DNA from: Nitrospira sp.
GTDB lineage: Bacteria; Nitrospirota; Nitrospiria; Nitrospirales; Nitrospiraceae
Reading direction: 5' to 3'
DNA: 64,000 nt
NCBI GenBank assembly: GCA_030123625.1
Contig: CP126121.1
Span: 4,442,179 to 4,506,178, forward strand
Part shown: piece by piece, positions 45,154 through 54,962 of the stretch
How positions within the stretch are numbered: position 1 is the first letter of the stretch
Layout: the number at the start of each line of letters is the position of its first letter
Program-made: the position numbers and the translations under genes
Notes under the pieces: generated by a model
Told to the model about the DNA's origin: nothing
The model's input: only the letters and a program-made list of their open reading frames with translations
Database searches by the model: none

Positions 45154-45717
45154 TTACTCGCGCTCTTCTTCGCGCTCGATTTTTTCCAGCAATTCCGCGC
45201 GCGATTGGCACTCCACGCATAGCTTGGCGAAAGGGACCGCCTGGAGACGCTTTTCGCTGATCTCGACCCCACATTCCGCACAAACCCCATAAGTCCCTTC
45301 GTGTAGCCGGGTAAGGGCTTCATCAATCGACTGCCGTCGGCGGTTACGCATCTCCATCAAAGAAATACCGAGTTCGCGCTCCAGATCCATTAAGGCTTGG
45401 TCGCCGACATCACGCGCCGACTCCAGACGCCGCTGCTGATCTTCGGTCAAGGACTGCCCTAGACTCTCTTCGATCTCCCTAATAATCTCTTGACGTTTGC
45501 CGACGAGCATCTTGTGAAGCACTTCCTGCCGCCGTTCCCGTACTTCCCGCTCTTTTGCCGTCTCCTTCGGCCGAACCGGCACCTCTATTTCGACCTCGGA
45601 CGTCGCCTTAAGCGCGGCAGCCGACCCCGTGATCGCCGGCTCAGGTTTCTTGACCTCAGTTGTTGCAGATTTCGTCTTTGTCTCGCCCTTTTTCTTCGCC
45701 TGCGTTTTCATTGCCAT
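45154..45717 (-). CDS. DksA/TraR-type zinc-finger regulator
   Basis: A 187-residue protein. The first 60 residues are Lys/Glu/Ala-rich and low complexity. The middle is a coiled coil (LHKMLVGKRQEIIREIEESLGQ) and the end carries a four-cysteine finger CAECGVEISEKRLQAVPFAKLCVEC, the DksA/TraR signature. It is expected to bind the RNA polymerase secondary channel. It is longer than DksA (about 150) because of the N-terminal tail. It lies upstream of queC with a 46-base gap. Confidence 0.85.
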   Translation of the reverse strand: MAMKTQAKKKGETKTKSATTEVKKPEPAITGSAAALKATSEVEIEVPVRPKETAKEREVRERRQEVLHKMLVGKRQEIIREIEESLGQSLTEDQQRRLESARDVGDQALMDLERELGISLMEMRNRRRQSIDEALTRLHEGTYGVCAECGVEISEKRLQAVPFAKLCVECQSRAELLEKIEREEERE

Positions 45718-45828
45718 AGAAAGTCCGCCCAAAAAATAGAAGAAAGAAGTGGTTGGAAGATCAAAATTTCGGTTTCTATATCACGCCCTGTGCCACTTGA
45801 ACAAGAGGCGTGGAGAATGCCTCAAACC

Positions 45829-46353
45829 CTAGGGATAGGTGATGGTCGAATGGACATCATAGCCGGTGAGCTTGTCTCGTCCTTTCAAACTCTTCAGCTC
45901 CACCAGAAAATCGAGACCGACAATCGTGCCACCAAGCTGACGAACGAGATGGACCGTCGCTTCTGCCGTTCCTCCGGTCGCCAAGAGGTCGTCGACAACC
46001 AACACATGCTCGCCGATTTCGATCGCATCGCGGTGCACGGCGAGGCTGTTATGTCCGTATTCAAGACTATACTTCACTTCATAACAATCAGCCGGAAGTT
46101 TTCCAGGCTTGCGAACGGGGACAAATCCGGCTCCGAGACGCGCCGCGAGAATCCCGCCGAAGATAAACCCCCGGGACTCAATCCCTACAACCTTGGCGAT
46201 CCTTCGATCCTGATACCGAGTCGTCAATTGATCGGCCAGGCTCTGCACCGCGGCAGGATTTTTCAGGAGCGTGGTGATGTCATAAAAGAGAATGCCGGGC
46301 TTCGGAAAGTCCGGCACTTCTCGAATGAGTGCTTGATAGTTGACGGCCGTCAC
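45829..46353 (-). CDS. apt: Adenine phosphoribosyltransferase
   Basis: Purine salvage enzyme making AMP from adenine and PRPP. Blocks [39 protein letters not shown] and the PRPP loop [16 protein letters not shown] are complete. Length of 174 is standard. It lies five bases downstream of the sigma factor gene, so they are cotranscribed. Confidence 0.95.
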   Translation of the reverse strand: MTAVNYQALIREVPDFPKPGILFYDITTLLKNPAAVQSLADQLTTRYQDRRIAKVVGIESRGFIFGGILAARLGAGFVPVRKPGKLPADCYEVKYSLEYGHNSLAVHRDAIEIGEHVLVVDDLLATGGTAEATVHLVRQLGGTIVGLDFLVELKSLKGRDKLTGYDVHSTITYP

Positions 46354-46358
46354 GAGAA

Positions 46359-47312
46359 TTAGAGCAAGTCTGCCTGTGTCATAGTTTTTCGTTCGATGGT
46401 GTTGCGAAGCCGAACCAATGCAGCCATCTCGATCTGCCGGACGCGCTCACGAGTCAGCCCCATGGTGCGGCCGATTTCCTCGAGCGTCTTCGCTTCATCT
46501 CCGTCGAGACCAAACCGTGACACAATAACAGTTTGTTCTTTCTCAGGCAACTCCCTCACCCAGGCCATCAGTTCCATCCTCCGCCGAACCCCGTCGGCGG
46601 TCTCATCGGGTGAGAGCCCGACCGGATCTTCGATCACATCGCGTAGAAAGGTATCAGTGCGGTCGTTGAGCGGACTATCGAGCGAACAGGTGGTGCGCAC
46701 TAATTGCTTCAGATCTAATACCTCCTCCTCCGATGTTTTCATCTTGGCGGCCACTTCGACCGCCCTTGGTTCCCTCCCAAGTTCCTGCACTAACTGTTCG
46801 ACACGGTTCAAATAACGATTGAGACGCTCGACCACGTGCACCGGCAAACGCACCAGCTTGCCTTGATTAATGATCGCTCGCTCGATGTACTGCCGGATCC
46901 ACCAAGACGCATAGGTGCTGAACCGGAACCCCCGCTTGTAATTGAATTTTTCGACGGCTTTGATCAAGCCTAAATTGCCTTCTTCCACGATGTCGGAAAA
47001 CGGAAACCCGCGATGCATGTAACGCTTCCCGATACTGATGACAAGCCGCAGATTCGACTCGATCATCTGCTGCCGCGCTTGTTCATCGCCGGCCATGACC
47101 CGCTTACCAAGCTGCTGTTCTTGTTTGAAGGTCAGCAGGGTCGATCGGCGGACCTCCCGCAAGTAACTCTTCAGAGTATCGAGACCTTCCGATCGACCCG
47201 TTTCCCGTTCTCCCTGATCGGTTGCGCTGGCTGGTTCTGAGGCGTCCATGTCGTCGACGGTTTGCCTTCGAGCTTCGCTCAACTCGGATTCTTCGTCATG
47301 CGGTCGACTCAT
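46359..47312 (-). CDS. Group-2 sigma-70 family sigma factor (RpoS/RpoD-like)
   Basis: A 317-residue primary-type sigma factor lacking the large region 1.1. Region 1.2 is [25 protein letters not shown], region 2 [37 protein letters not shown] with [19 protein letters not shown], region 3 [15 protein letters not shown], and region 4 [18 protein letters not shown]. Absence of the region 1 extension and the short length point to a stress or stationary-phase sigma. The ATG at 47312 is preferred over the earlier in-frame codons. Confidence 0.88.
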   Translation of the reverse strand: MSRPHDEESELSEARRQTVDDMDASEPASATDQGERETGRSEGLDTLKSYLREVRRSTLLTFKQEQQLGKRVMAGDEQARQQMIESNLRLVISIGKRYMHRGFPFSDIVEEGNLGLIKAVEKFNYKRGFRFSTYASWWIRQYIERAIINQGKLVRLPVHVVERLNRYLNRVEQLVQELGREPRAVEVAAKMKTSEEEVLDLKQLVRTTCSLDSPLNDRTDTFLRDVIEDPVGLSPDETADGVRRRMELMAWVRELPEKEQTVIVSRFGLDGDEAKTLEEIGRTMGLTRERVRQIEMAALVRLRNTIERKTMTQADLL

Positions 47313-47325
47313 GATTCCTCGTTTT

Positions 47326-47622
47326 TTAATACCAAATGCTGAAGTTCGAATACCGCCCGGTCGCGGCACTCCACTCCGTTTCAATCTTTGTGACATGGGC
47401 GGCAGGAGGACCGGTTTTCAATTCATGGACAAGCATTTCGATCACTTTTCTTTTCCCCTCCACGTCCAGCTCGACCCGCCCATCGTCGAGATTGCGTACA
47501 CCACCTACCAGATCAAGCTGTGTGGCAATTCGTGCCGCAAACGCGCGAAATCCTACTCCTTGCACACGACCACCCACGAGGACACGCCCTCGAACCGGCG
47601 ATTCATCAACGGACTGAGTCAT
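47326..47622 (-). CDS. acyP: Acylphosphatase
   Basis: Small alpha/beta enzyme hydrolysing acyl phosphates. [17 protein letters not shown] provides the phosphate-binding loop and catalytic arginine, and [17 protein letters not shown] contains the catalytic asparagine. At 98 residues it is normal. It lies just upstream of the sigma factor on the same strand. Confidence 0.92.
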   Translation of the reverse strand: MTQSVDESPVRGRVLVGGRVQGVGFRAFAARIATQLDLVGGVRNLDDGRVELDVEGKRKVIEMLVHELKTGPPAAHVTKIETEWSAATGRYSNFSIWY

Positions 47623-47768
47623 CTGGCATCACAAGTTCTTTAAGTGTAAACAACCACTTATGAGTCTGTTCAGCGGATATTCTCACACCTCTTCGGATGC
47701 GTCACGTGTTTTACAATTCTGCGCCAAACCGTACCGGTGACGGGGTGTTTTATGAACAATCGAATATG

Positions 47769-48054
47769 AACAATAGGCTTAGTGTCAAGTAAGCCGTAGA
47801 AGGTAATTGGAAGGATTTATCCCCATGCTTAATTACGGTGGTATAAGCAGCTTGGTTTAAGTAGAGAAACGGGATTACTGCAGGTTTTTTCCTGTCGCCA
47901 TTATGAAGAATAGGCTTCGGGTCGAGCAAGCTTGGTTTGGTAGAGGAGAGTCGAGGATTACTGACGGGGTTTATCCGCGTGCAACAGTCACGATAAAACG
48001 ATGAATAGCCGGCGGTACGAGCAAGCTTGGTTTGGTCGGGGGCGAGAGGATTTG
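47769..48054. repeat. Decaying tandem repeats next to tRNA-Pro, including a tRNA 3'-end fragment
   Basis: In the 547-base gene-free region 47623-48169, GAGCAAGCTTGGTTTGGT occurs exactly at 47924-47941 and 48019-48036, and a weaker copy at about 47844-47862. GGATTACTG recurs at 47872 and 47955, and AATAGGCTT-type segments at 47769 and 47909. Units are roughly 80-100 bases apart. The copy nearest the tRNA continues at 48033-48054 into a sequence equal to the tRNA-Pro 3' end (48170-48190) apart from one extra G. This looks like repeated duplication or integration at the tRNA. Confidence 0.65.
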
Positions 48055-48169
48055 GCCTTCGGCCCGGCGTCTTCGCTGACGGGCGCACGAAAAGTGCGCC
48101 CTCTTCCTCCTATCTGTCGGCGCTTCGCCGCTTCAAACCCACTCGACTGTCTATTTGGATGTTCAATTA

Positions 48170-48246
<77 letters not shown>

Positions 48247-48282
48247 ACAGGACCAAGTGAATAAAACAGACGCGTGATTGTC

Positions 48283-49386
48283 TTACAAGATGGGGGTAAA
48301 AGGCAACCCGTGAGCTTCCGCCACACCCAAGTGGGTAAGCTTCCCATCCCTTAGATTGACTCCCTTGGCCAGCCCGGGATCAGATCGGATCGCTCGATCC
48401 ACACCGTCACCGGCGAGTTGTAACAGATACGGCAATGTCGCGTTGGTGAGGGCGTAGGTGGAGGTGCGGGGGACGATTCCTGGCATATTGGCCACACAAT
48501 AGTGCAAGACTCCATCAATGACGTAAACAGGCTCCGAATGTGTCGTCTGTCTCGTTGTCTCAATACAACCGCCCTGATCGACAGAAACATCCACGATCAC
48601 CGATCCGGGCTTCATCCGTGAAACCAGCGACCGGGACACCAACTTAGGCGCCTTGGCTCCGGGGATCAACACGGCGCCGATGACAAGATCGGCTGAACAC
48701 ACAGCCTCCTCAATGGTAGCGGGGCTCACGGCGTGCGTGACAATCCGGCCCTGGTACTGATCATCGAGATACCGTAGCCGTTCAATATCTAAATTAATCA
48801 CAGTAACCTGGGCTCCCATACCGACCGCGATGCGAGTTGCCGAACTTCCCACTATCCCGGCGCCAAGCACGACGACCTTGCCGGGCTCTACTCCCGGAAC
48901 TCCTCCCAACAGGACACCTCGCCCTCCATGGATTTTTTCGAGATATTGGGCACCGATCTGCACCGACATCCGCCCCGCGATTTCACTCATGGGTTTAAGC
49001 ATCGGAAGACTGCCGTCTTTCGACTCGGTCGTTTCATAGGCAATAGCTGTGACCTTGTTACTCAGGAGCGCCTTGGTCACATCCGGCAGCGAGGCGAGAT
49101 GCAAATAGGTGAACAGGATTTGCCCCGGACGAAACAAATGGCACTCAGAAAGCAACGGCTCCTTCACCTTCAGAATCAAATCAGCTTCCTTGAATACCTC
49201 GTCCTTTGAACCGGCAATCGAAGCTCCAGCCATACGATACTCGTCATCGCTAAATCCGCTACCCTGTCCTGCCGACGGTTCGAGCCAGACCTCATGTCCG
49301 CTTTGACGGAGGGTCGCTGCACCCGCCGGCGTAAGACTGACACGATATTCATGATCTTTGATTTCCTTCGGGACACCGATGACCAT
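48283..49386 (-). CDS. ald: Alanine dehydrogenase
   Basis: NAD-dependent interconversion of alanine and pyruvate plus ammonia. N-terminal [23 protein letters not shown], catalytic region [29 protein letters not shown] and the Rossmann motif [22 protein letters not shown] are diagnostic. The ATG at 49386 gives 367 residues, near the family norm. It stands alone near tRNA-Pro. Confidence 0.95.
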   Translation of the reverse strand: MVIGVPKEIKDHEYRVSLTPAGAATLRQSGHEVWLEPSAGQGSGFSDDEYRMAGASIAGSKDEVFKEADLILKVKEPLLSECHLFRPGQILFTYLHLASLPDVTKALLSNKVTAIAYETTESKDGSLPMLKPMSEIAGRMSVQIGAQYLEKIHGGRGVLLGGVPGVEPGKVVVLGAGIVGSSATRIAVGMGAQVTVINLDIERLRYLDDQYQGRIVTHAVSPATIEEAVCSADLVIGAVLIPGAKAPKLVSRSLVSRMKPGSVIVDVSVDQGGCIETTRQTTHSEPVYVIDGVLHYCVANMPGIVPRTSTYALTNATLPYLLQLAGDGVDRAIRSDPGLAKGVNLRDGKLTHLGVAEAHGLPFTPIL

Positions 49387-49565
49387 AAAGGCTTTCCTTT
49401 TCCGACGATGGAGCTGCAATTGTCAATGCTATTATACCTCTATACTCCGATACTCGGAGTGAGCCGGCTGACCGCCACGCCATCTTCCCGTGGACAGTCT
49501 GAAAAGGCCTATTGTAAGATAAGAAAATTCGGTGTTATGAAAATTCGGTGTTTATGGAGGTGAAG

Positions 49566-49949
49566 ATGGACGCCTGGATCGAATCGTGTCAGGCTTGTGG
49601 AACCGCTGGTGGCCCACTCACGAAGTTTTCGCTGGGGAAAGATTTTTTCGGGCGACCCTACGATCGTTTGTCTCCATCATCCGATCAAAACCCACAATGG
49701 TATTGTGCCCATTGTTCAATGCAGAAGAACCTGCAGCGGGATTTTCGCGATATACGGGCTGAGTTCGACAAACTACGTGCTGGTCAAGGATCGGAACTCT
49801 CGAAAAGCGACGAGTTTCGACGTGCGTCATTGCGGTTACAGGAAATCATGACTATCTTGAAGGGAACTCAACAGCAATCTCCGTTCTTAAGCAACCATGA
49901 CGTGACGCTACTGATGGAACGGCTCAATACTCTCACCATGCCGGTTTAG
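49566..49949 (+). CDS. Hypothetical zinc-ribbon-like protein
   Basis: A 127-residue protein starting at the ATG with GGAGG five bases upstream. Two CxxC pairs are visible: CQACG near residue 9 and CAHCS near residue 47, likely a metal site. The rest is helical (DFRDIRAEFDKLR, EFRRASLRLQEIMTILKG). No family recognised. A 15-base tandem duplication (AAAATTCGGTGTT at 49524 and 49540) precedes it. It is followed 12 bases later by a [2Fe-2S] ferredoxin gene and probably belongs to that cluster. Confidence 0.7.
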   Translation: MDAWIESCQACGTAGGPLTKFSLGKDFFGRPYDRLSPSSDQNPQWYCAHCSMQKNLQRDFRDIRAEFDKLRAGQGSELSKSDEFRRASLRLQEIMTILKGTQQQSPFLSNHDVTLLMERLNTLTMPV

Positions 49950-49961
49950 CGGCCAGACTGT

Positions 49962-50315
49962 ATGCCACCATTTCAACGCCATATCTTCGTCTGTACGAAT
50001 CAGCGTCCCAAAGACGACCCGCGCGGTTGTTGTGCAAACTTAGGCTCGGAAAAACTTCATGCACATTTCAAGAGCGAAACGAAACGGTTGAATCTCAAAG
50101 GTCTTGTTCGCGCCAATAAAGCCGGCTGCTTGGATCATTGCGAGCTGGGTCCTAGCGTCGTGATCTATCCTGAGGGAGTGTGGTACTGGGTCGGTACGGA
50201 AGCCGACGTCACAGAGGTTATGGAACGACATGTTCTGAGGGGCGAGGTCGTCACCCGATTGCTCATGCCCGACCATCCGGTGCCGGAACGACTGGATCCC
50301 ATCAAAAAGCCGTAG
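49962..50315 (+). CDS. Thioredoxin-like [2Fe-2S] ferredoxin
   Basis: A 117-residue protein with RHIFVCTNQRPKDDPRGCCANLGSEKL and NKAGCLDHCELGPSVVIYPEGVWY, giving the C-x10-C...C-x3-C ligand pattern of thioredoxin-fold 2Fe-2S ferredoxins. It is an electron carrier of uncertain partner. The C-terminal tail after VMERH is family-like. Next gene starts 20 bases later. Confidence 0.86.
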   Translation: MPPFQRHIFVCTNQRPKDDPRGCCANLGSEKLHAHFKSETKRLNLKGLVRANKAGCLDHCELGPSVVIYPEGVWYWVGTEADVTEVMERHVLRGEVVTRLLMPDHPVPERLDPIKKP

Positions 50316-50335
50316 ACTTCTCTGCGATCATTTCG

Positions 50336-50749
50336 ATGCCGACAGAAGACAAATGGAAGGCCAACATGGAAAAGGTGGCCTTCGTCCAACGGTTTCCAGG
50401 GCTGTTGCTAGACTGGAAATCGTTCGAAGGCAAAACGATCCAGGCTGTGATTCAGTTGACCGGAAAACCCGGCGCCGTCGTGATTGTTTGTAGCGATGCC
50501 ACCTTTACCGTTGCTCCCGCGCTTTCACCTGAACCGTGGGCACTCGGACAGGCCCTCGTCGATGCTCGCGCTGAACTCGAACCGGCACACCAAGCAGCTT
50601 ATGAGGAGTACGATCGATTAGCAAAGAAAGACAAAGAAGCGTTGAGAACCGCCAGACTGGAAAAGATTCTGGGCGCGATTCACAATAATCTAGAACAGAT
50701 TCCTGAACTCAAAGAACGGCTCAAAGAACTCGTGAAGGAATGGAAGTGA
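50336..50749 (+). CDS. Hypothetical protein in ferredoxin cluster
   Basis: A 137-residue protein. The ATG at 50336 is the first reasonable start after the ferredoxin stop; the frame is open back to 50180, but that part is shadow. It has a small alpha/beta N-terminus (VIQLTGKPGAVVIVCSD) and a long charged helix at the C-terminus (EEYDRLAKKDKEALRTARLEKILGAIHNNLEQ). Not recognised. It overlaps the next ferredoxin gene by ten bases. Confidence 0.65.
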   Translation: MPTEDKWKANMEKVAFVQRFPGLLLDWKSFEGKTIQAVIQLTGKPGAVVIVCSDATFTVAPALSPEPWALGQALVDARAELEPAHQAAYEEYDRLAKKDKEALRTARLEKILGAIHNNLEQIPELKERLKELVKEWK

Positions 50750-51048
50750 GCAGTCTCCCGAATAAGAACATGTTCGAGATCTTCTCGCAAGGTCTCTTTG
50801 AAGGAGTTAAACCCATGTTGGTCGTTCGTGATCACCTCGTCCGCCATCCCGACCGCTGCACTCATCAAGCTGTCTGTGTGCCGATTTGCCCCACCGGCGC
50901 CTGGCTCTCAACGCCTCCCTACAAATTCGATCCATCGCGCTGTCTGGAAAGCTGTCGGCTCTGCTTAGACGCCTGTCCCTCACAGGCGATCTACGCAGTG
51001 TTCAGGAAAGGCGACAAGTTGCTGGAGCCTCAGAAGAAAACTGAGTAG
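50740..51048 (+). CDS. 4Fe-4S ferredoxin-type protein
   Basis: A 102-residue protein with two cysteine clusters, CTHQAVCVPICPTGAW and CLESCRLCLDACPSQAI. The second has CX3CX2CX3CP spacing; the first, CX5CX3CP, departs from the usual CX2CX2CX3CP. One or two 4Fe-4S clusters are likely. The start overlaps the previous gene. It ends the small cluster of putative electron-transfer proteins at 49566-51048. Confidence 0.8.
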   Translation: MEVSSLPNKNMFEIFSQGLFEGVKPMLVVRDHLVRHPDRCTHQAVCVPICPTGAWLSTPPYKFDPSRCLESCRLCLDACPSQAIYAVFRKGDKLLEPQKKTE

Positions 51049-51173
51049 ACCGGATACTTCTCGAGCTCACGCACCTCGCACATCTGACCACCAGACTTCC
51101 ATGCAAGCGCGCAATTGAAAAAATTCAGTCTTCCCTAACTAGAAAAAGTAAACGCTTTAGATGATGCGGTAAT

Positions 51174-52250
51174 TCATATGATCTGCTTGCGCAAATGCCC
51201 CCAGTAGGCGGTCCCGGCATATCCGCAACCAACCGTGCCAGTCGTCATTGCCATGATCTGATAGACCTTCACGCGCGGGATTTTGACCTTTACCGCAGAA
51301 TTCAGTAGGTCAGCGGAATTCATGACCAGCTTGAGCGATTCGCCGGCGGACAGGATCGGCCACATGCAAGCTAGCCGTAACCGAGTTTCATAACGCGGAA
51401 TCGTCATCGTGTAGAGCCAACCCTGATCAAGGTGCTCGACTGCCAAGCGAATGAGTTTTTTCAGCACAGGTCTGAAGCGAGGGAGATTGTTCTGATCCAA
51501 TAAATCAGAAGGCTTGAGCCCGGCTTCGGTGAGCATCATCTCGGGAATGTAACAACGCCCCTTTTGTAAATCATGGGCAATGTCTTTGACGATATTCGTC
51601 AGTTGCAGTCCCTTCCCGAATCGCACTCCGACTTCCGACATCCGTTTGGTGTCCCAGTTCCCCAACGCTTTTCGATGGGCACACATCAAGGAAGTCCAAA
51701 ACTCACCAACACATCCGGCAACGTGATAGGTATAGCGATCTAAATCGTCGAGCGTCTTGATCGCGGTGAGATCCGCCACGGAAGCTCCTGGAAATGTGCT
51801 CAGATCCATTTCCATTCCTTGAGTCAGGGTCGTCATCACCCGCTGAATCCGACGTCGATCGTCGGGCGAACAGGTCAGAAAAATTCCGAAACATTCGTCC
51901 AACCGTTCAAGCAAGATCCGTTCAGCTGAATCTTGTTGGAGCGGACCCATGGCCTGTTGAATGGTACGGATCTGTGCCCAATCGATCTGATCACCGACAA
52001 ATTGGTCTCTGAGACGGTTGAGAAAAATCTGTCTGCGCGATCGATCGATCAATTCCGTATCGGCGATCGTATCGGCAGCACGAGCAAAGAGATAAGCTAA
52101 ACCTACCTGATCACGAACATTCGCCGGCACAACAACCAATGTCGTGTAGAACAGACGTGAGACTTGTTTGAGAAGATCACGAAGCAGCTCATGTTTGGAA
52201 GAAACGGTCATCGTGGAGCGATCCATACGTGACTTCCAATATCCTTTCAT
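51174..52250 (-). CDS. Squalene/phytoene synthase family protein
   Basis: Head-to-head prenyl synthase fold. The first Asp-rich site is LFARAADTIADTE and the second VKDIAHDLQKGRCYIPE, both intact; YHVAGCVGEFWTSLM is also a family block. The 358-residue length and the C-terminal segment (IMAMTTGTVGCGYAG) suit the squalene synthase side, but HpnC/HpnD or phytoene synthase cannot be excluded, as no other hopanoid or carotenoid gene is near. Start may be at the ATG at 52250 or an internal ATG. An IS5-like element lies 64 bases upstream and may affect its promoter. Confidence 0.8.
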   Translation of the reverse strand: MKGYWKSRMDRSTMTVSSKHELLRDLLKQVSRLFYTTLVVVPANVRDQVGLAYLFARAADTIADTELIDRSRRQIFLNRLRDQFVGDQIDWAQIRTIQQAMGPLQQDSAERILLERLDECFGIFLTCSPDDRRRIQRVMTTLTQGMEMDLSTFPGASVADLTAIKTLDDLDRYTYHVAGCVGEFWTSLMCAHRKALGNWDTKRMSEVGVRFGKGLQLTNIVKDIAHDLQKGRCYIPEMMLTEAGLKPSDLLDQNNLPRFRPVLKKLIRLAVEHLDQGWLYTMTIPRYETRLRLACMWPILSAGESLKLVMNSADLLNSAVKVKIPRVKVYQIMAMTTGTVGCGYAGTAYWGHLRKQII

Positions 52251-52314
52251 CCCTTTGTCTCAACCGAGCATAGACTACAATCGTTTGCCGAAAAAAGCGG
52301 AAGGAGGCTAGATA

Positions 52315-53150
52315 GTGTAGTCACGAGATTGTGAGCCACAGGGCGAGGCATCTGATTTGAACGGCGGCTAGGAAGGACGTGGAGTTTTTGGCGTATCGTG
52401 TGGCGATCCCGCGCCAGCGTTTGAGATGAAGGAATGCATTCTCGACCAGATGGCGCAGCTTGTAGAGATCTTCGTCGTAGGGGCGTTGAACGATTCTATT
52501 TTTCTTCGGCGGTATAACAACGCCCGTGCCTTGCGCGGCGGCCTGTTCAATGATGGCATCCGTATCGTACCCCCGATCGGCGATCAGCTGATCGGCGTCA
52601 ATACCTTCGATCAGCTTTGAAGCTTGCGTGCAATCAGCCGCGGTCCCTTGTGTAAGAATAACTCGGACCGGCATACCAAGCGCATCCACGGCCAGATGTA
52701 TTTTTGTGTTGAGCCCCCTTTGGTGCGGCTCATCTCCTGATTGCCTCCCCGGGCTCCTGCGGCATGAGGATGGACTTTGCAATGGCTGGCGTCGATCATC
52801 AACCATTCGTAATCCGGCTCGTCGATCAGACGCTCAAGAAGTTTCTCCCAGATGCCCGCATCGCGCCATCGGATAAAGCGACGATGCGTATTGCTCCATC
52901 CGCCATATCCCGGCGGCAGGTCGCGCCAGGGCGCACCGGTCCTCAAAATCCAGAACACCGCATTGATAAACAGGCGGTTATCCTGGGCCACGCCGCCCCA
53001 GGCGCCTTTGCGCCCCGGCAAATGCGGCTCCAGCCGCTTCCAGGTTTCATCGGAGAGATCGTGACGGCGATAGGCAGGAACCGGGGACTTCATGTGGCCT
53101 CCTTCTCTGGCCCCATGATCCTCTCATAATCTCTAATCTCGTGACTACAC
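52315..53150. mobile_element. IS5-family insertion sequence (836 bp, IS427-like)
   Basis: Terminal inverted repeats GTGTAGTCACGAGATT at 52315-52330 and its complement at 53135-53150 enclose a two-frame transposase on the minus strand. Size and layout fit the IS427 subgroup of IS5. Flanking bases (ATA and GCC) show no obvious duplication, although the family makes only 2-4 base duplications. It lies between the synthase gene and htpX, which point away from each other. Confidence 0.88.
52321..53093 (-). CDS. IS5-family transposase, two overlapping frames
   Basis: The upstream frame (53093 to 52611) holds the N-terminal DUF4096-type domain (LSDETWKRLEPHLPG, RTGAPWRDLPPGYGGWS, WLMIDASHCKVH). The downstream frame (52806 to 52321) holds the DDE part (TKIHLAVDALGMPVRVILTQG, LIADRGYDTDAII, NAFLHLKRWRGIATRYAK). 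They join at minus-strand AAAGGGGGC near 52711-52722, a classic slippery site for -1 frameshifting in this group. The element therefore may be functional and not a pseudogene. Confidence 0.88.
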
Positions 53151-53372
53151 GCCCTAGCTGAGTCGAGAAGAATTTGATCACGACGGTCCTCCAGACTCCG
53201 AGGTCCTGCCAGCTCACTATGTGAAGGGGCGGGAAGGTTTTCCTCCAACTTCCATGAGAGTTTTCTAACAGGAATTACCGAAAGGGGTCAACTTTACTCC
53301 GTACTTTCAGCGGCTTCGGACATCTTGACTTTCGTCCACACGTTCTTATTTAGGAGCAATGATCACTGCATG

Positions 53373-53402
53373 TGCAACTCTTAAGAACAGTTTGTGTATA
53401 AT
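53373..53402 (+). promoter_or_regulatory. Candidate htpX promoter
   Basis: A perfect -10 TATAAT (53397-53402) with TGCAAC 18 bases upstream, 62 bases before the htpX ATG. The -35 is weak. The rest of 53151-53372 shows nothing recognisable. Confidence 0.5.
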
Positions 53403-53464
53403 AAGGCCTGTTCCGTCTTTGGCTGGAATGCGTAGGCGAAAGCTTATCGCGAAGGAGGACTTCA

Positions 53465-54385
53465 ATGAAGTGGCTTAAAGGTATTGGCCTGTTTCTGATT
53501 GCAAACTTTCTCATCTATATCACGCTGTCGTTTACGGCCAATCTGTTGATCAACGTCGTCTTACCCGCATTCGGAATCGATGTGCGAGGAGCCTTCAATC
53601 AGCAGCTATTGGTCTGGTCGTTGGTGATCGGGTTCGGGGGCGCGTTCATCAGCTTGGCATTCTCCAAGCAGATGGCCCGCGCGATGCTGACTTGCGAGCA
53701 AATCACTCAGCCCCGGTCGCATGCAGAGCATGTCATTTATGGGTCGGTCCAAGAGATTGCTCAACGGCTTCACATCACCATGCCGGAAGTCTGGGTATAT
53801 GAATCGCCGGATCCTAATGCGTTTGCCACCGGCCCGAGCAAGAACAATTCGATGGTGGCTGTTTCTACCGGCTTGCTGCAGAACCTCAAAGAAGACGAAG
53901 TCAAGGCGGTGCTCGCTCACGAGATGGGGCACGTCTATAACGGAGATATGTTTACGACGACCGTGTTAGCTGGGTTGATGAACACATTTGTCTACTACAT
54001 CAGCAACTTCTTGGCGCAGCTGGTTGGACAATCCCAAGGAGACCGAGAGGAAGGTAGCGCAGGGAATCCGTTCCTGGCCTTTGTTGTGTATATCTTCTTA
54101 CAAGTCGTTTTGTCCTTTCTTGCCATGCTGGTTGTCAGTTGGCATTCTCGCCGCCGGGAATTCGGCGCAGACGCATTTGCCGCGAAGGTTTACGGCAAGG
54201 GCGCCATGATCTCAGCCTTGGAAGGGATCAATCGGTGGGTCACCAGAGCGCAGCCTGAATATGGCACGCAAGATCCCCTGGCAACCTTTAAAATCTCGGG
54301 CAAGACATCCGGATTCATGCATCTCTTTGCCACTCATCCCCCCATCGAGGAGCGAATCGCGGCATTGCAGCGACTACCGGTCTGA
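53465..54385 (+). CDS. htpX: Membrane zinc protease HtpX
   Basis: Inner-membrane M48B protease that degrades misfolded membrane proteins. Two N-terminal hydrophobic segments, the zinc site VLAHEMGHVYNGDM, two more membrane segments (FVVYIFLQVVLSFLAMLVV) and the Glu helix RREFGADAFAAKVYG are present. The 306-residue length is normal. AAGGAGGAC precedes the ATG. Confidence 0.95.
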   Translation: MKWLKGIGLFLIANFLIYITLSFTANLLINVVLPAFGIDVRGAFNQQLLVWSLVIGFGGAFISLAFSKQMARAMLTCEQITQPRSHAEHVIYGSVQEIAQRLHITMPEVWVYESPDPNAFATGPSKNNSMVAVSTGLLQNLKEDEVKAVLAHEMGHVYNGDMFTTTVLAGLMNTFVYYISNFLAQLVGQSQGDREEGSAGNPFLAFVVYIFLQVVLSFLAMLVVSWHSRRREFGADAFAAKVYGKGAMISALEGINRWVTRAQPEYGTQDPLATFKISGKTSGFMHLFATHPPIEERIAALQRLPV

Positions 54386-54391
54386 CGAACA

Positions 54392-54676
54392 TCACCCCAT
54401 TCGGTAGAACGCGATGTGCTGACGATATTCCTGGACGGCCGCCCATAGGGCGGTCGTCCCCAGCGCAATATTCGCATCAAGAGCAGCCTCGATCTCTGGA
54501 TCGTCAATCTCAACCTCATACCGATCTTGGATATTCGTACGAACCGGCCCCTGCGCTATATCGCGAGGCATAAAGATTTCCTTCCAAACCTCCTTTTCAA
54601 CCAAACAGACATCCCGAAATCGCTCGTACAGCAAACTCAACTTTTCAGAGTCTGTAATCCGAACGCGCTCTCCCAT
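54392..54676 (-). CDS. Hypothetical protein
   Basis: A 94-residue soluble protein rich in acidic residues (YEVEIDDPEIEAALDANIALG). No signal peptide, membrane segment or known motif. It converges with htpX, leaving six bases between their stops. The frame looks coding by composition, but I cannot name it. The 286 bases beyond its start to 54962 show nothing. Confidence 0.6.
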   Translation of the reverse strand: MGERVRITDSEKLSLLYERFRDVCLVEKEVWKEIFMPRDIAQGPVRTNIQDRYEVEIDDPEIEAALDANIALGTTALWAAVQEYRQHIAFYRMG

Positions 54677-54962
54677 GAGTCCCTTTCTTCATCAACTGAC
54701 CGCACAGATTTATCATCCTGAAACAAAAGGTACCATTGCACGGCAAACTGTGCCGGTTCTTTCAAGGGGGTACTATCTCAAAGATGAGATTTCAGGAATA
54801 TCCGGCGTGAATGTCGAACCAGCCTCAATGGTTTTCAGCCGTGGATCATCAGCCATGGAAGATATCATACTGAGAGACATCGCAAGGGGCAATTACTGCC
54901 GCCATCATCAAAAGAATCTGTGCCCTTCTGTTCTATGGTAGACTGCTCTCGGCTTTCGGATT

